Below, piece by piece: positions 27,288 to 36,480 of a stretch of 64,000 nt of DNA. Both the position numbers and the translations under genes were made by a program. Source of the stretch: Bordetella hinzii LMG 13501 (GTDB lineage Bacteria; Pseudomonadota; Gammaproteobacteria; Burkholderiales; Burkholderiaceae_B). Position 1 is the stretch's first letter; the number at the start of each line of letters is the position of its first letter. Location of the stretch: positions 39,027 to 103,026 of the forward strand of contig NZ_LRUJ01000015.1 of the NCBI RefSeq assembly GCF_001548475.1, given 5' to 3'. The notes below the pieces were generated by a model, which saw only the letters and a program-made list of their open reading frames with translations, did no database searches and had not been told where the DNA came from.

Positions 27288-27956
27288 ATGTCCACTCACA
27301 CCATTTCCCCGCTGTTTGCCCAGCCGTTTTCCATGCGGCTGGACCGCGCCCTGCATCATTTGCGCCTGGGCCGCCCCATCATCCTCATGGACGATTTCGA
27401 CCGCGAAAACGAGGCTGACCTCATCGTGGCCGCCGACAAGCTGACCGTGCCCGTCATGGCCCAGCTGATCCGCGACGGCAGCGGCATCGTCTGCCTCTGC
27501 CTGCCGGGCGAGACCCTCGATCGGCTCGAACTGGCGCCCATGGTGCAACGTAACCAGAGCCGCTACGCCACGGCCTTCACGGTTTCCATCGAGGCGGCCA
27601 ACGGCGTGTCCACGGGCGTGTCCGCCGTGGACCGCGTCACGACCATACGCGCGGCCATCGCCCCCGGCGCCCAGGCCGGCGACCTCGTCAGCCCGGGCCA
27701 TGTCTTCCCCTTGCGCGCGCAAGCCGGCGGCGTGCTCGCCCGCCGCGGCCACACCGAAGGCTCGGTCGACCTGGCCCGGCTGGCGGGCTTGCGTCCGGCC
27801 GGCGTGCTGTGCGAGCTGATGAATGCCGATGGCACCATGATGCGCGGCGCCGCGCTGGAGCGCTACGCGGCCGCCCAGGGCCTGGTGGCGCTGACCATCG
27901 CCGAACTGGCCAGCCACCTGCTGGCGCGGCAGGAGGCGCTGGCGGCCGCGGCCTAG
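27288..27956 (+). CDS. ribB: 3,4-dihydroxy-2-butanone-4-phosphate synthase
   Basis: A 222-residue enzyme that converts ribulose 5-phosphate to formate and the four-carbon riboflavin precursor. Motifs are [12 protein letters not shown] (acidic metal/catalytic loop), [10 protein letters not shown] and [16 protein letters not shown]. It is the stand-alone form, without a fused GTP cyclohydrolase II domain. GAGAG lies before the ATG at 27288. The FMN riboswitch upstream shows feedback control by the pathway end product. No other rib gene is adjacent, so this is probably a dedicated, riboswitch-controlled ribB copy. It is convergent with the deoxyribosyltransferase gene, with a 12-bp gap. Confidence 0.96.
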   Translation: MSTHTISPLFAQPFSMRLDRALHHLRLGRPIILMDDFDRENEADLIVAADKLTVPVMAQLIRDGSGIVCLCLPGETLDRLELAPMVQRNQSRYATAFTVSIEAANGVSTGVSAVDRVTTIRAAIAPGAQAGDLVSPGHVFPLRAQAGGVLARRGHTEGSVDLARLAGLRPAGVLCELMNADGTMMRGAALERYAAAQGLVALTIAELASHLLARQEALAAAA

Positions 27957-27968
27957 GCAGGGCGGCGT

Positions 27969-28463
27969 CTAGGCGCCGGCGGCCAGCCGGCGCAGGCAGG
28001 CGCGCGCATCGCCCTGCACCCAGCGCGCGCCGCAGGCCAGCATGAGGTTCAAGGGCAGGCCGAAATCCTCGACCGTATACCCTTCGGCATCGACATGCCG
28101 GCCATCGGGGGCGCGCTGCGCGGGCAACTGCTCGATCAGGGGACGCCCATCCTGGGCATAGGCCCACACGGGCTTGCCCAGCGCCACCGCATAGCCCACC
28201 TCGAAGGCCGTGCCGGAATCCGGCTCGGCGCCGCGAAAGGGGTTCAGATTGGCCATGACGAGATCGGCCCGGCGGATCAGCGTGACATTCTGGCGGTAGA
28301 TCCAGTCGGCCAGCGCCGGACCGCAAAGCCCGGCCGGCGCCTGGTTATCGAGCGGATACAGGCCTTCATAGCCGTATTCGCGGCACAAGGCCTTCAGGCG
28401 CTCGCCATGGGCCAGCGAATCGGCGCGGAAGACGTCGAAGCCGGCGAGATAGATGCGTTGCAT
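27969..28463 (-). CDS. Nucleoside 2-deoxyribosyltransferase
   Basis: A 164-residue protein starting MQRIYLAGFDVF. The family motif MANLNPFRGAEPDSGTAFEVGYA carries the conserved acidic catalytic Glu in the TAFEVG segment, and DxAGP-like substrate loops precede it. These enzymes exchange or hydrolyse the base of 2'-deoxynucleosides (or deoxynucleotides) in salvage. Length is normal for the family. It is 15 bp downstream of the SnoaL-like gene on the same strand. Confidence 0.9.
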   Translation of the reverse strand: MQRIYLAGFDVFRADSLAHGERLKALCREYGYEGLYPLDNQAPAGLCGPALADWIYRQNVTLIRRADLVMANLNPFRGAEPDSGTAFEVGYAVALGKPVWAYAQDGRPLIEQLPAQRAPDGRHVDAEGYTVEDFGLPLNLMLACGARWVQGDARACLRRLAAGA

Positions 28464-28478
28464 GCTTGTGTCCTGCGG

Positions 28479-28934
28479 TCAGAACATGCCGTTGGCATTG
28501 GCGGGATTCTCGGGGATCTCCTGGCTCACGCCCCAATGCTCGACGATCTTGCCCTCGGCCACGCGGAAGATGTCGACCACGGCCTGGCCGCGGTCTTCGG
28601 CGGCTTCTTTCCACAGGCTGTGCACCACCACCAGATCGCCCTCGGCGATGACGCGCTTGATTTCGGCCGAGGCCTGCGGATTCTGCTCGAAATAGAGCAC
28701 GAAGAAATCCACCAGCGGCGCGGTGCCCGACTCCAGGTAGGGGTTGTGCTGGACATAGCGCTTATCCACGTAGCGCGACACCGCCTCTTCCACCCGGTGT
28801 TCCTGGAACATCAGGCGGAAAAAGGACAGCACCAGTTCCTTGTTCTGCTGGATGCCCTGCGCCTGGGCCGCGCAAGCCGCCGCCAGACAGGCGCAGGCCG
28901 TCCAGGCCAGCATCAACGTCTTGAACTTCTTCAT
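28479..28934 (-). CDS. Exported SnoaL-like (NTF2 fold) protein
   Basis: A 151-residue protein with a signal peptide (residues 1-26, cleavage near AQA-QG). The mature part is a SnoaL-like cone: YVQHNPYLESG, VIAEGDLVVVHSLWKEA and VVDIFRVAEGKIVEHWGVSQEIP, the usual end of the family. Many members carry out small-molecule isomerisation or hydrolysis, but no catalytic assignment can be made. It may be co-transcribed with the downstream deoxyribosyltransferase. Confidence 0.85.
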   Translation of the reverse strand: MKKFKTLMLAWTACACLAAACAAQAQGIQQNKELVLSFFRLMFQEHRVEEAVSRYVDKRYVQHNPYLESGTAPLVDFFVLYFEQNPQASAEIKRVIAEGDLVVVHSLWKEAAEDRGQAVVDIFRVAEGKIVEHWGVSQEIPENPANANGMF

Positions 28935-29021
28935 GCCTTGCCCCGAGATCGTGGCAGGCCAGTGTAAGGGAAAGCCGGCCGCCCGCGGCGGCCGGTCGGC
29001 TCAATACAACGGTGGACGGCC

Positions 29022-29633
29022 TCAGTAGGCCACGCTGAAGCGCCGGCGGCTGTGGCGGGGCGTCTCCAGCTCATCGACCAGGGCGATGGCGTAGTCTTCC
29101 ATCGAAATATGGCTGTTGCCCGCGGCGTCGGCCATCAGCTGGTCGCCGCCCAGGCGGAAATGACCGGTGCGCGTGCCCGGTTCGAACAGCGCGGCCGGCG
29201 ACAGAAAGGTCCAGTCCACGGCGGTTTCGCCGCGCAGCGTCTGCAGAAAGCGCGCGCCGGCGCTGGCTTCGGGCTTGTAGGCGGCGGGAAACTCGGGCGT
29301 ATCGATCAAGGCCCGGCCGGGCGCCACCTCCAGGCTGCCGGCGCCTCCGACCACCAACAGGCGCGGCACGCCGGCCTCCTTGACCGCCGCCAGCAGGGCG
29401 CCCGCGTCCATGGACACGAAACGCCCGGCGCTGATGACCGCGTCGTGGCCGGCGAGCAGCGGCGCCAGCGCGGCCGGCGCGGCGGCATCGCCCTGCCTGA
29501 CCGTCAGTCCTTGGCGCGGCGCCACCTCGGCCGGTTGGCGGGCGATGCCCGTGATCTGGTGGCCGCGGCGCAGCAGTTCATCGGCCAGGCGCGAACCCAC
29601 GCGGCCGGTAATGCCTATCAGGGCGACTTTCAT
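29022..29633 (-). CDS. NAD(P)-binding Rossmann-fold protein (YwnB-like)
   Basis: A 203-residue protein starting MKVALIGITGRVGSRLADEL, with a GxxGxxG NAD(P) motif. LLVVGGAGSLEVAPG, DWTFLSPAALFEPG and HISMEDYAIALVDELE are the landmarks of the small NAD(P)H-binding family (YwnB/flavin-reductase-like). Substrate unknown. The flanking gaps (87 and 108 bp) hold nothing recognisable. Confidence 0.85.
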   Translation of the reverse strand: MKVALIGITGRVGSRLADELLRRGHQITGIARQPAEVAPRQGLTVRQGDAAAPAALAPLLAGHDAVISAGRFVSMDAGALLAAVKEAGVPRLLVVGGAGSLEVAPGRALIDTPEFPAAYKPEASAGARFLQTLRGETAVDWTFLSPAALFEPGTRTGHFRLGGDQLMADAAGNSHISMEDYAIALVDELETPRHSRRRFSVAY

Positions 29634-29741
29634 GAATGCACTCCTTGAACGGGCGCCCGGAACAGGCGCCGACGAATGCCTTCATGCTAGCCGCCGCCCG
29701 GCCGGCCGCCTATCCCGCCCGGGCAGACACACTATTGCAAT

Positions 29742-30671
29742 TCACGCACCAGTCGCGCGCTGCGCCTGATAGACCTGCAGATGACTGCGGGCCAGACGCA
29801 GGAGCGGCGTGTCCACCGCCAGCGTGCTGCCGCGGTGCGCCATGTCGCCCACGATGTGTTCCGCCTCCACGCGCAAGCCCTGGCGCAGGTCGCGGAACAT
29901 GGAGGCGGTCATGGGCTGCGCGGGATCGGTCAGCAGCTTGATGGCCGCGGCGTCGGCCTGGGGGCGCACCGGGTGCCCGCTGGCGGCGGCGACTTGCTGC
30001 GATTCGCGCAACAAATCGCGCATGAACTCGATGCCGCCGTCGGTCGAACAGATCTGGCCCACCGAGCCGCGCATCAGGCAGGTGGCCGCGGCCAGCGTGG
30101 TCAGGAAGACGAATTTTTCCCAGATGTCCTGGTGGATGTTCTCGCTCAGGCGGCTGGCAAAGGCCGCGTCGGCCAGCGCCGCCTCCAGCGCCACGCAGCG
30201 CGCGCTGCGTGGCTGCCCGGCGCGCTCGCCGAAGACCAGGCTGGCCATCGTGCCCATCTGCACGATTTCGCCTTGCGGCCCGAGCGTGGCATTGATCTGG
30301 CACAGGCCGCCCAGCACGCGGTGCGCGCCGAATTCGCGGTCCAGGATGTCGTACTGCAGCACGCCGTTCATGATGGGCAGCACGGTGGTCTGCTCGCCCA
30401 TGGCCGGGCGCAGGGCCTCGATGGCGCTGTCCAGGTCATAGGCCTTGCAGCTCAGGATGATCACGTCGTAATCGGCGGCCAGGGTGTCGGCCGTGACCAG
30501 CTTGGGATGCAGGGTGGCGTCGCCCGCCGGGCTCTTGATGCGCAGGCCCTCGGCCTGGAGCTTCTGCGCCCGCGCCGGGCGCACCAGGAAACTCACATCC
30601 GCGCCGGCCTCCAGGGCCCGGCCGCCAAAGAAACCGCCGGTCCCGCCGGCGCCCAACACCAGAATCCTCAT
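29742..30671 (-). CDS. Ketopantoate reductase family protein (ApbA/PanE)
   Basis: A 309-residue protein. The N-terminal MRILVLGAGGTGGFFGG binds NADPH. SCKAYDLDSAIEAL, PIMNGVLQYDIL and the catalytic Lys in ENIHQDIWEKFVFL match ApbA/PanE, as does the C-terminal RGSTLAVDTPLL. It reduces 2-dehydropantoate or a related 2-oxo acid. Paralogues are common, so panE identity is not certain. The ATG at 30671 is chosen because AGGAG then sits 6 bases upstream; with the ATG two codons earlier it would touch the start. It lies 18 bp downstream of the DedA-rhodanese gene. Confidence 0.88.
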   Translation of the reverse strand: MRILVLGAGGTGGFFGGRALEAGADVSFLVRPARAQKLQAEGLRIKSPAGDATLHPKLVTADTLAADYDVIILSCKAYDLDSAIEALRPAMGEQTTVLPIMNGVLQYDILDREFGAHRVLGGLCQINATLGPQGEIVQMGTMASLVFGERAGQPRSARCVALEAALADAAFASRLSENIHQDIWEKFVFLTTLAAATCLMRGSVGQICSTDGGIEFMRDLLRESQQVAAASGHPVRPQADAAAIKLLTDPAQPMTASMFRDLRQGLRVEAEHIVGDMAHRGSTLAVDTPLLRLARSHLQVYQAQRATGA

Positions 30672-30689
30672 GCCCATCTCCTCATCTCT

Positions 30690-31631
30690 TCAGTGGCCGG
30701 CATTATCGGCCGCCAGGCCGGTGCCAGCCTGTTCACGGCGCAGCCAGGCCTCGTAGCCGCCGGCCAGGGCCCAGGTATCCACAAAACCGGCCGCGCGCAG
30801 CCTGGCGGCCAGGCGGGCCGCCGAAATCTCGTTCGGGCAGGCGCAATAGACCACGATGCGCGCCTCGGGCAGCTGCAGCGTCTCCAGCGGCGCCCGCACA
30901 TCCAGGGCGATCGCGCCGGGGATGCGCTGGGCTTCGCGCTGGCCTTCGGGCCGCACATCGATCATCACCATGGGCCGGCCGTCCGCCTGCCAGCGCAACA
31001 TTTCCTCCAGGCTCAGGCGGGGCACCACACGCAGGCTGCGCACCAGGATCATGCGCCGCAGCGCCTTGACGGCCAGATACAGCGCCAACAGGCCGGCCAG
31101 CATGCCCAGCCCCATCACGCCATAGTGGCCCAGCGCGTCCAGGACATCGGTCACGATGCCTCGAAACAGGGCGCCCAACAGCAAGCCCGAGCCCGCCCAG
31201 AGCAGGGAGCCGGCCAGTTGATAGGCCAGGAAACGCCGGTACGGGGTGCCGGTCAGGCCGGCCATGATGGTGGCCAGGGCGCCCGCGCCGGGCAGGAACT
31301 TGGACACCAGCAGCGAGCGCGGCCCCACGCGCAGATACAGGCCCTGGGTCTGGCGGATACAGGAATCCCGGGACAGCGAGAGCTTGCAGACCAGGCCCAG
31401 CAGACGCCCGCCATAGCGCCGTCCGGCCAGGTACCAGGCCGTGTCGGCCAAGGCGCAGGCCAGCGCCGCCAGCAGCCAGGCCAGCAGCCAATCGCCGGGG
31501 CCGGCCGACATGGCGCCCGCGGCCACCAGCAGGGGATAGGCCGGCACCGGCAGGCCGGCCTGCTCGGTCAGGACGTTGAAGAACACCAGCCAGCCGCCGT
31601 ACTGGGCTAACAGGGACAGAATATCGTGCAT
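30690..31631 (-). CDS. DedA family membrane protein fused to a rhodanese domain
   Basis: A 313-residue protein. Residues 1-195 are a DedA/SNARE-associated domain with GLPVPAYPLLVAAGAM, a glycine-rich FLPGAGALATIMAGLTG and YRRFLAYQLAGSLLW, typical of lipid scramblase-like DedA proteins. Residues 210-300 are a rhodanese domain (VMIDVRPEGQREAQRIPGAIAL) with the active-site loop YCACPNEISAARLA, where the first Cys of CAC is the persulfide residue. It joins membrane and sulfur-transfer functions. ATG at 31631 (MHDILSLL) fits the DedA N-terminus. Confidence 0.88.
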   Translation of the reverse strand: MHDILSLLAQYGGWLVFFNVLTEQAGLPVPAYPLLVAAGAMSAGPGDWLLAWLLAALACALADTAWYLAGRRYGGRLLGLVCKLSLSRDSCIRQTQGLYLRVGPRSLLVSKFLPGAGALATIMAGLTGTPYRRFLAYQLAGSLLWAGSGLLLGALFRGIVTDVLDALGHYGVMGLGMLAGLLALYLAVKALRRMILVRSLRVVPRLSLEEMLRWQADGRPMVMIDVRPEGQREAQRIPGAIALDVRAPLETLQLPEARIVVYCACPNEISAARLAARLRAAGFVDTWALAGGYEAWLRREQAGTGLAADNAGH

Positions 31632-31900
31632 AAAACGAAGCCTTGGGGCCGCGGCGGCCAATGCGCCAAGTGTAGGCCGGACCGCCCCCAAACCGGGCAA
31701 CATCCCTGTCCGCGTGTCGGCCGGGCCCCCCCAGGGTGCAGGCAGGGCGCCGTCCTGGTGCGTACAATTCCCCCCCGCGGTGCCAGTCCGCCCGAAGGTT
31801 TGCCCGACTTTCGCGCGTCGCGACAATGGCATACAACTTGCTTCGCCAGGGGCGGGCGCGCCGCGCCGCCGCTCCGGTCCCGACCTCCATAGGAACTCAC

Positions 31901-32914
31901 ATGACATCCTTTTTTCGTGGTGCTGCGCGTCGCAGTCTGCTCAAACTCGGCCTGGCCGCCAGCCTGGCGCTGATCGGCGGCATGGCCCATGCCCAGGCGC
32001 CGGCCAAGACCAAGGTCGCCGCGATCTATACCGTGCCGGTCGAGCAGCAATGGGTATCGCGCATCCATAAGGCCCTGAACGCGGCCAAGGAACACGGCGA
32101 TATCGACTACGTCTATTCCGAGAATGTCAGCAACGCCGACTATGAGCGCGTGCTGCGCCAATACGCCGAGCAGGGCAACAACCTCATCGTGGGCGAAGCC
32201 TTCGCCGTCGAGGCCGCCGCGCGCAAGGTGGCCAAGGACTATCCCAAGACCGCCTTCCTGATGGGGTCCTCGGGCAAGCCGCAGCAGCCCAACTTCTCGG
32301 TCTTTGACAACTACATCCAGGAGCCGGCCTACCTGACCGGCATGATCGCCGCCGGCATGAGCAAGAGCGGCCAGATCGGCCTGGTGGGCGGCTACCCCAT
32401 CCCCGAAGTGAACCGCCTGATGCAGGCCTTCATGGCGGGCGCCCAGGAAATCAATCCCCAGGCCCGTTTCACGGTGACCTTCATCGGTTCCTGGTTCGAT
32501 CCCCCGAAGGCCAAGGAAGCCGCCTTCGCCATGATCGACAAGGGCGCCGACGTGCTCTATGCCGAACGCTTTGGCGTGTCCGACGCCGCCAAGGAGCGCG
32601 GCAAGCTGGCCATCGGCAACGTGGTCAACACGCAGGCCCAATACCCGGAAACCGTGGTCGCCTCGGCGTTGTGGAATATGGAGCCGACCATCGCGCACGC
32701 GCTGGACGCGGTCAAGGCCGGCAGCTTCAAGGCCGAAGACTACGGCCAATACTCGCTGATGAAGTACAAGGGCTCCGAACTCGCGCCGCTGGGCACCTTC
32801 GAGGGCAAGGTGCCCGCCGAGGTCATGGCCCGTGTCCAGGCGCGCCAGCAGGCCATCCTGGACGGCAGCTTCACCGTGAAGGTCGTCGACAGCGAACCCA
32901 AGTCCAGCAAATGA
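31901..32914 (+). CDS. BMP family ABC transporter substrate-binding protein
   Basis: A 337-residue exported protein (signal peptide ending MAHAQA). The Med/BMP fold is clear: VAAIYTVPVEQQWV, NLIVGEAFAVE, FLMGSSG and the domain linkers. BMP (basic membrane protein) binding proteins carry nucleosides or nucleobases in characterised importers such as NupABC/BmpA. AGGA lies 7 bases before the ATG. The stop overlaps the ATPase start (ATGA). Nothing certain was seen in the 269-bp gap upstream; TTGCCC-N16-GACAAT (31800-31827) could be its promoter. Confidence 0.92.
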   Translation: MTSFFRGAARRSLLKLGLAASLALIGGMAHAQAPAKTKVAAIYTVPVEQQWVSRIHKALNAAKEHGDIDYVYSENVSNADYERVLRQYAEQGNNLIVGEAFAVEAAARKVAKDYPKTAFLMGSSGKPQQPNFSVFDNYIQEPAYLTGMIAAGMSKSGQIGLVGGYPIPEVNRLMQAFMAGAQEINPQARFTVTFIGSWFDPPKAKEAAFAMIDKGADVLYAERFGVSDAAKERGKLAIGNVVNTQAQYPETVVASALWNMEPTIAHALDAVKAGSFKAEDYGQYSLMKYKGSELAPLGTFEGKVPAEVMARVQARQQAILDGSFTVKVVDSEPKSSK

Positions 32915-34440
32915 AGCCAGCCGCCACTGCCCTGCGCTTGACAGGGATTACCAAGCGCTTTGGCAGCCTGACGGCCAATGACGACATCTCGCTCGCGCTG
33001 GAAGCGGGCGAGGTGCTCGCCCTGCTGGGCGAGAACGGCGCGGGCAAGTCCACCCTGGTCTCCATCCTGTTCGGCCACTACGTGGCCGATGCGGGACGCA
33101 TCGAAGTCTTTGGCCAGCCGCTGCCGCCCGGCCGCCCGGATGCGGCGCTGGCCGCCGGCATCGGCATGGTCCACCAGCATTTCACGCTGGCCGACAACAT
33201 GACCGTGCTGGACAACGTCATGGTCGGCACCGAATCGCTCTGGAAGCTCGCCTCGGCGCGGCGCGAAGCGCGCCGCAAGCTGGTGGCGCTGGGCGAACGC
33301 TTTGGCCTGGCCGTGGACCCCGACGCGCGCGTGGGCACGCTGTCGGTGGGCGAAAAACAGCGCGTCGAAATCCTCAAGGCCCTGTACCGGGGCGCGCGCA
33401 TCCTTATCCTGGATGAGCCGACGGCCGTGCTCACGCCGCAGGAAGCCCAGGGTCTGTTCGCCACGCTGCGCGGCTTCGTCGAGCAGGGCCTGGCCGTCAT
33501 CTTCATCTCGCACAAGCTCGATGAGGTGATGGCGGTATCGCGCCGCGTGGCCGTGCTGCGCGCCGGCCGCCTGGTCGCCGAGCGCGCCACGGCCGACACC
33601 CATGCCGCCGAACTGGCCGAACTGATGGTGGGCCGCAAGGTCGTCATGCCGCGCGTCCAGGCGGCCGCGCCGCGCGACCCGCTGGCGCCCGTCATCCGCC
33701 TGTCCCAGGTCACGGTGCGGGCCGCCTCCGGCAAAGTCCCCCTGCTGGACGCCCTGGATCTCACCGTGCACGAACATGAAATCGTCGCCATCGCCGGCGT
33801 GGCCGGCAATGGCCAGCAGGCGCTGGTGTCGGTGCTGACCGGCCTGCGCCAGCCGTCGGACGGCAGCATCCGCCTGGGCAGCGCCAACGCCCCGGCGCCG
33901 CACACGCCGGCCGGCTGGACCGCCGCGCAGGTCGGCCGCATCCCGGAAGACCGTCATCATGAAGGCGTGATCGGCGACAGTCCCTTGTGGGAAAACGCCA
34001 TCGTCGAAGACCTCGGCGATCCGCGCTTCGCCCGCCACGGGCTGATCCGCGCGCAGGCCGCGCGCGCCCATGCCGCGGACATCGCGCGCCAGTACGACGT
34101 GCGCGCCGCCTCGCTGGATGTGCGCACCCGCAGCCTGTCCGGCGGCAATATGCAGAAGCTGATCCTGGGCCGCGCCCTGTCGCGCCGGCCGCGCTTCATC
34201 GTCGCCGACCAGCCCACCTGGGGCCTGGACATCGGCGCGGTGGCCTATGTGCGCGAACAACTGCTGGCCGCCCGCGAGCGCGGCGCCGGCATCCTGCTGG
34301 TCTCCGAAGATCTCGAAGAAATCTTCGCGCTGGCCGACCGCATCGCCGTGCTGTGCGCCGGCAAGCTTGTCGCCGACCGGCCGGTGGACCAATGGACCCC
34401 CGCCACCGTGGGGCTGGCCATGACTGGAGTTTCAAAATGA
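32911..34440 (+). CDS. ABC transporter ATP-binding protein, tandem NBD (BMP importer)
   Basis: A 509-residue ATPase with two nucleotide-binding domains. The first has Walker A GENGAGKST, signature LSVGEKQRVEILK and Walker B ILDEPTAVL. The second is degenerate at Walker A (GVAGNGQQAL) but has LSGGNMQKLILGR and VADQPTWGLD. This is the standard form for the BMP/ribose-type importer branch. It is translationally coupled on both sides (4-bp overlaps). Confidence 0.94.
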   Translation: MKPAATALRLTGITKRFGSLTANDDISLALEAGEVLALLGENGAGKSTLVSILFGHYVADAGRIEVFGQPLPPGRPDAALAAGIGMVHQHFTLADNMTVLDNVMVGTESLWKLASARREARRKLVALGERFGLAVDPDARVGTLSVGEKQRVEILKALYRGARILILDEPTAVLTPQEAQGLFATLRGFVEQGLAVIFISHKLDEVMAVSRRVAVLRAGRLVAERATADTHAAELAELMVGRKVVMPRVQAAAPRDPLAPVIRLSQVTVRAASGKVPLLDALDLTVHEHEIVAIAGVAGNGQQALVSVLTGLRQPSDGSIRLGSANAPAPHTPAGWTAAQVGRIPEDRHHEGVIGDSPLWENAIVEDLGDPRFARHGLIRAQAARAHAADIARQYDVRAASLDVRTRSLSGGNMQKLILGRALSRRPRFIVADQPTWGLDIGAVAYVREQLLAARERGAGILLVSEDLEEIFALADRIAVLCAGKLVADRPVDQWTPATVGLAMTGVSK

Positions 34441-35510
34441 GTCTTATCCTGGAGCGGCGTCCCGAACCCAGCCGCTTCGTGCTGGCGGTCGCGCCGCTGA
34501 CGGCCATCGTCTTCACCCTGCTGGTGTGCACCCTGCTGGTGGCCTGGGCAGGCGCGCCCATCGGCCGCACCTATGCCTTGCTGTTCGACGGCGCCTTCGG
34601 CTCGCGCTTTGCCCTGTCCGAGACGCTCACGCGCGCCACGCCGCTCATGCTGACCGGCCTGGCCTGCGCGGTGGCCTTTCGCGCGCGCCTCTACAACATC
34701 GGCGCCGAGGGCCAGCTCTACCTCGGCGCGCTGGCCGCCGTGGCGGTGGGCGGCATGCATGGCGGCACGGGCTTTGACCTGCCGGCGCCGCTGCTCTTTG
34801 GCGGCATGCTGCTGGCCGCCGCCGCGGCCGGCGCGCTCTTGCTGCTCATCCCGGCCATCCTGAAATCACGCCTGGGCGTGGACGAAGTGGTGACCACGCT
34901 GCTGGGCAATTTCATCGTGCTGCTCTTCGTGTCCATGATGCTGGACGGGCCCATGAAGGACCCGATGGCCATGGGCTGGCCGCAATCGGTGGCCTTGAAC
35001 AGCGACCTGGAACTGGGCAAGCTGATCGAGCGCACCCGCGCCCATACCGGCCTTCTGTGGGCCGTCGGCTTGGCCATCGGCCTGTGGCTGCTCAACCGCT
35101 ACACCGTCTTCGGCTTCCAGATGCGCGCGGTGGGCGCCAATGCGCACGCCTCGCGCTTTCTGGGACTGCCGGTCAATCGCGTCATGCTGGGCACGGCCAT
35201 GCTGTCGGGCGCGCTGGCCGGCCTGGCCGGCGCGCTGGAAGTCGCGGGCCGCACCAGCTACGTGACCCTGGACATGTCGCCCGGCTATGGCTACACCGGC
35301 GTGGTCGTCGCCATGCTGGCCGGCCTGCATCCGCTGGGCGTCATTGCCGCCAGCATCTTCGTGGCCGGCATGCTGGTCGGCGCCGACAGCATGAGCCGCG
35401 CCATCGCCGTGCCCAACTACATCGCCGACGTGATCGTCGCCGCCTCGCTGCTGTCCATGCTGGTGGCCACGCTGTTCTCGCAATACCGGCTGCGCCGCAA
35501 CCCCGCCTGA
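34437..35510 (+). CDS. ABC transporter permease 1 (BMP importer)
   Basis: A 357-residue inner-membrane permease of the BPD_transp_2 (ribose/nucleoside) family. FRARLYNIGAEGQLYLGALAA and KSRLGVDEVVTTLLGNFI are signature stretches. It pairs with the following permease. The start overlaps the ATPase stop; 10 bp separate it from the second permease gene. Confidence 0.93.
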   Translation: MSLILERRPEPSRFVLAVAPLTAIVFTLLVCTLLVAWAGAPIGRTYALLFDGAFGSRFALSETLTRATPLMLTGLACAVAFRARLYNIGAEGQLYLGALAAVAVGGMHGGTGFDLPAPLLFGGMLLAAAAAGALLLLIPAILKSRLGVDEVVTTLLGNFIVLLFVSMMLDGPMKDPMAMGWPQSVALNSDLELGKLIERTRAHTGLLWAVGLAIGLWLLNRYTVFGFQMRAVGANAHASRFLGLPVNRVMLGTAMLSGALAGLAGALEVAGRTSYVTLDMSPGYGYTGVVVAMLAGLHPLGVIAASIFVAGMLVGADSMSRAIAVPNYIADVIVAASLLSMLVATLFSQYRLRRNPA

Positions 35511-35520
35511 GGATCTCGCA

Positions 35521-36465
35521 ATGGAATGGATGGATTTGCTGGGATCGGCAAGCTTCTGGATCGCCACGCTCAGGCTGGCCACGCCGCTCATCCTGGGCAC
35601 CTTGGGCGTGCTGATGTGCGAACGCGCCGGCGTGCTCAATCTGGGCATCGAAGGCATCATGGTGGCCGGCGCCTTTACGGGCTGGCTGGCCGTCTATCTC
35701 GGCGCGCCGCTCTACGTGGGCGTGCTGGCCGCCGCCCTGGCCGGCGCCGTGTTCGGCCTGCTGCATGCGGTGCTGACGGTGCCCCTGGGCCTGTCGCAGC
35801 ATGTCTCGGGCCTGGGCGTGACCATGCTGGCGACCAGCCTGTCGTATTTCGCCTACCGCGTAAGCTTTCCCAAGGTCGAGACGCCGCCGACCATCGTGCC
35901 CTATGCCGAAATGAAATTCCTGGCGGGGCTGCCGCTCGTCGGCCCGGTGCTTGCGGGGCTGACGCCCATGACGCTGGGCGCGCTGGTGGCCGTGCCCCTG
36001 ATCGCCTGGCTGCTCAACCGCACCCCCATGGGGCTGGCGCTGCGCATGGTGGGCGAGAACCCCGCCGCCGCCGAAGGGCAGGGCCTGTCGGTCATCAAGC
36101 TGCGCATGGGCGCCATCGTCGCGGGATCGGCCCTCATGGGCGTGGCCGGCAGCTTTCTCACGCTGGCCGCCTTCAATGCCTTTTTCTTCAACATGATCAA
36201 CGGCCGGGGCTGGATCTGCGTGGCCCTGGTGGTGTTCGCCTCCTGGCGGCCGGGCAAGGCCCTGGCCGGCGCCCTGGTGTTCGCCTTCTTCGACGCCCTG
36301 CAGCTGCGCCTGCAGCAAGGCGCCTTGCCGGGCCTGCCCGCGCTGCCGTACCAGGTCTACCTGATGCTGCCTTACATTCTTTCCATACTGGCCCTGGTCA
36401 TCGTGGCGCGCCGCGCCGCCTATCCCCAGGCCCTGATGAAGCCCTACCGCAAGGGCGAGCGCTGA
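35521..36465 (+). CDS. ABC transporter permease 2 (BMP importer)
   Basis: A 314-residue permease of the same family as the preceding one. It contains MCERAGVLNLGIEGIMVAGAF and GENPAAAEGQGLSVIKLRMGA, hallmarks of the second BMP/nucleoside permease. GAGG lies before the ATG at 35521. It ends 15 bp before the cytosine deaminase gene. Confidence 0.93.
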   Translation: MEWMDLLGSASFWIATLRLATPLILGTLGVLMCERAGVLNLGIEGIMVAGAFTGWLAVYLGAPLYVGVLAAALAGAVFGLLHAVLTVPLGLSQHVSGLGVTMLATSLSYFAYRVSFPKVETPPTIVPYAEMKFLAGLPLVGPVLAGLTPMTLGALVAVPLIAWLLNRTPMGLALRMVGENPAAAEGQGLSVIKLRMGAIVAGSALMGVAGSFLTLAAFNAFFFNMINGRGWICVALVVFASWRPGKALAGALVFAFFDALQLRLQQGALPGLPALPYQVYLMLPYILSILALVIVARRAAYPQALMKPYRKGER

Positions 36466-36480
36466 TTCCAAGGACTTCCC

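Noticed and set aside
29781..31610. 609-codon plus-strand open frame
   Set aside because: Antisense of the ketopantoate reductase and DedA-rhodanese genes, both with clear motifs.
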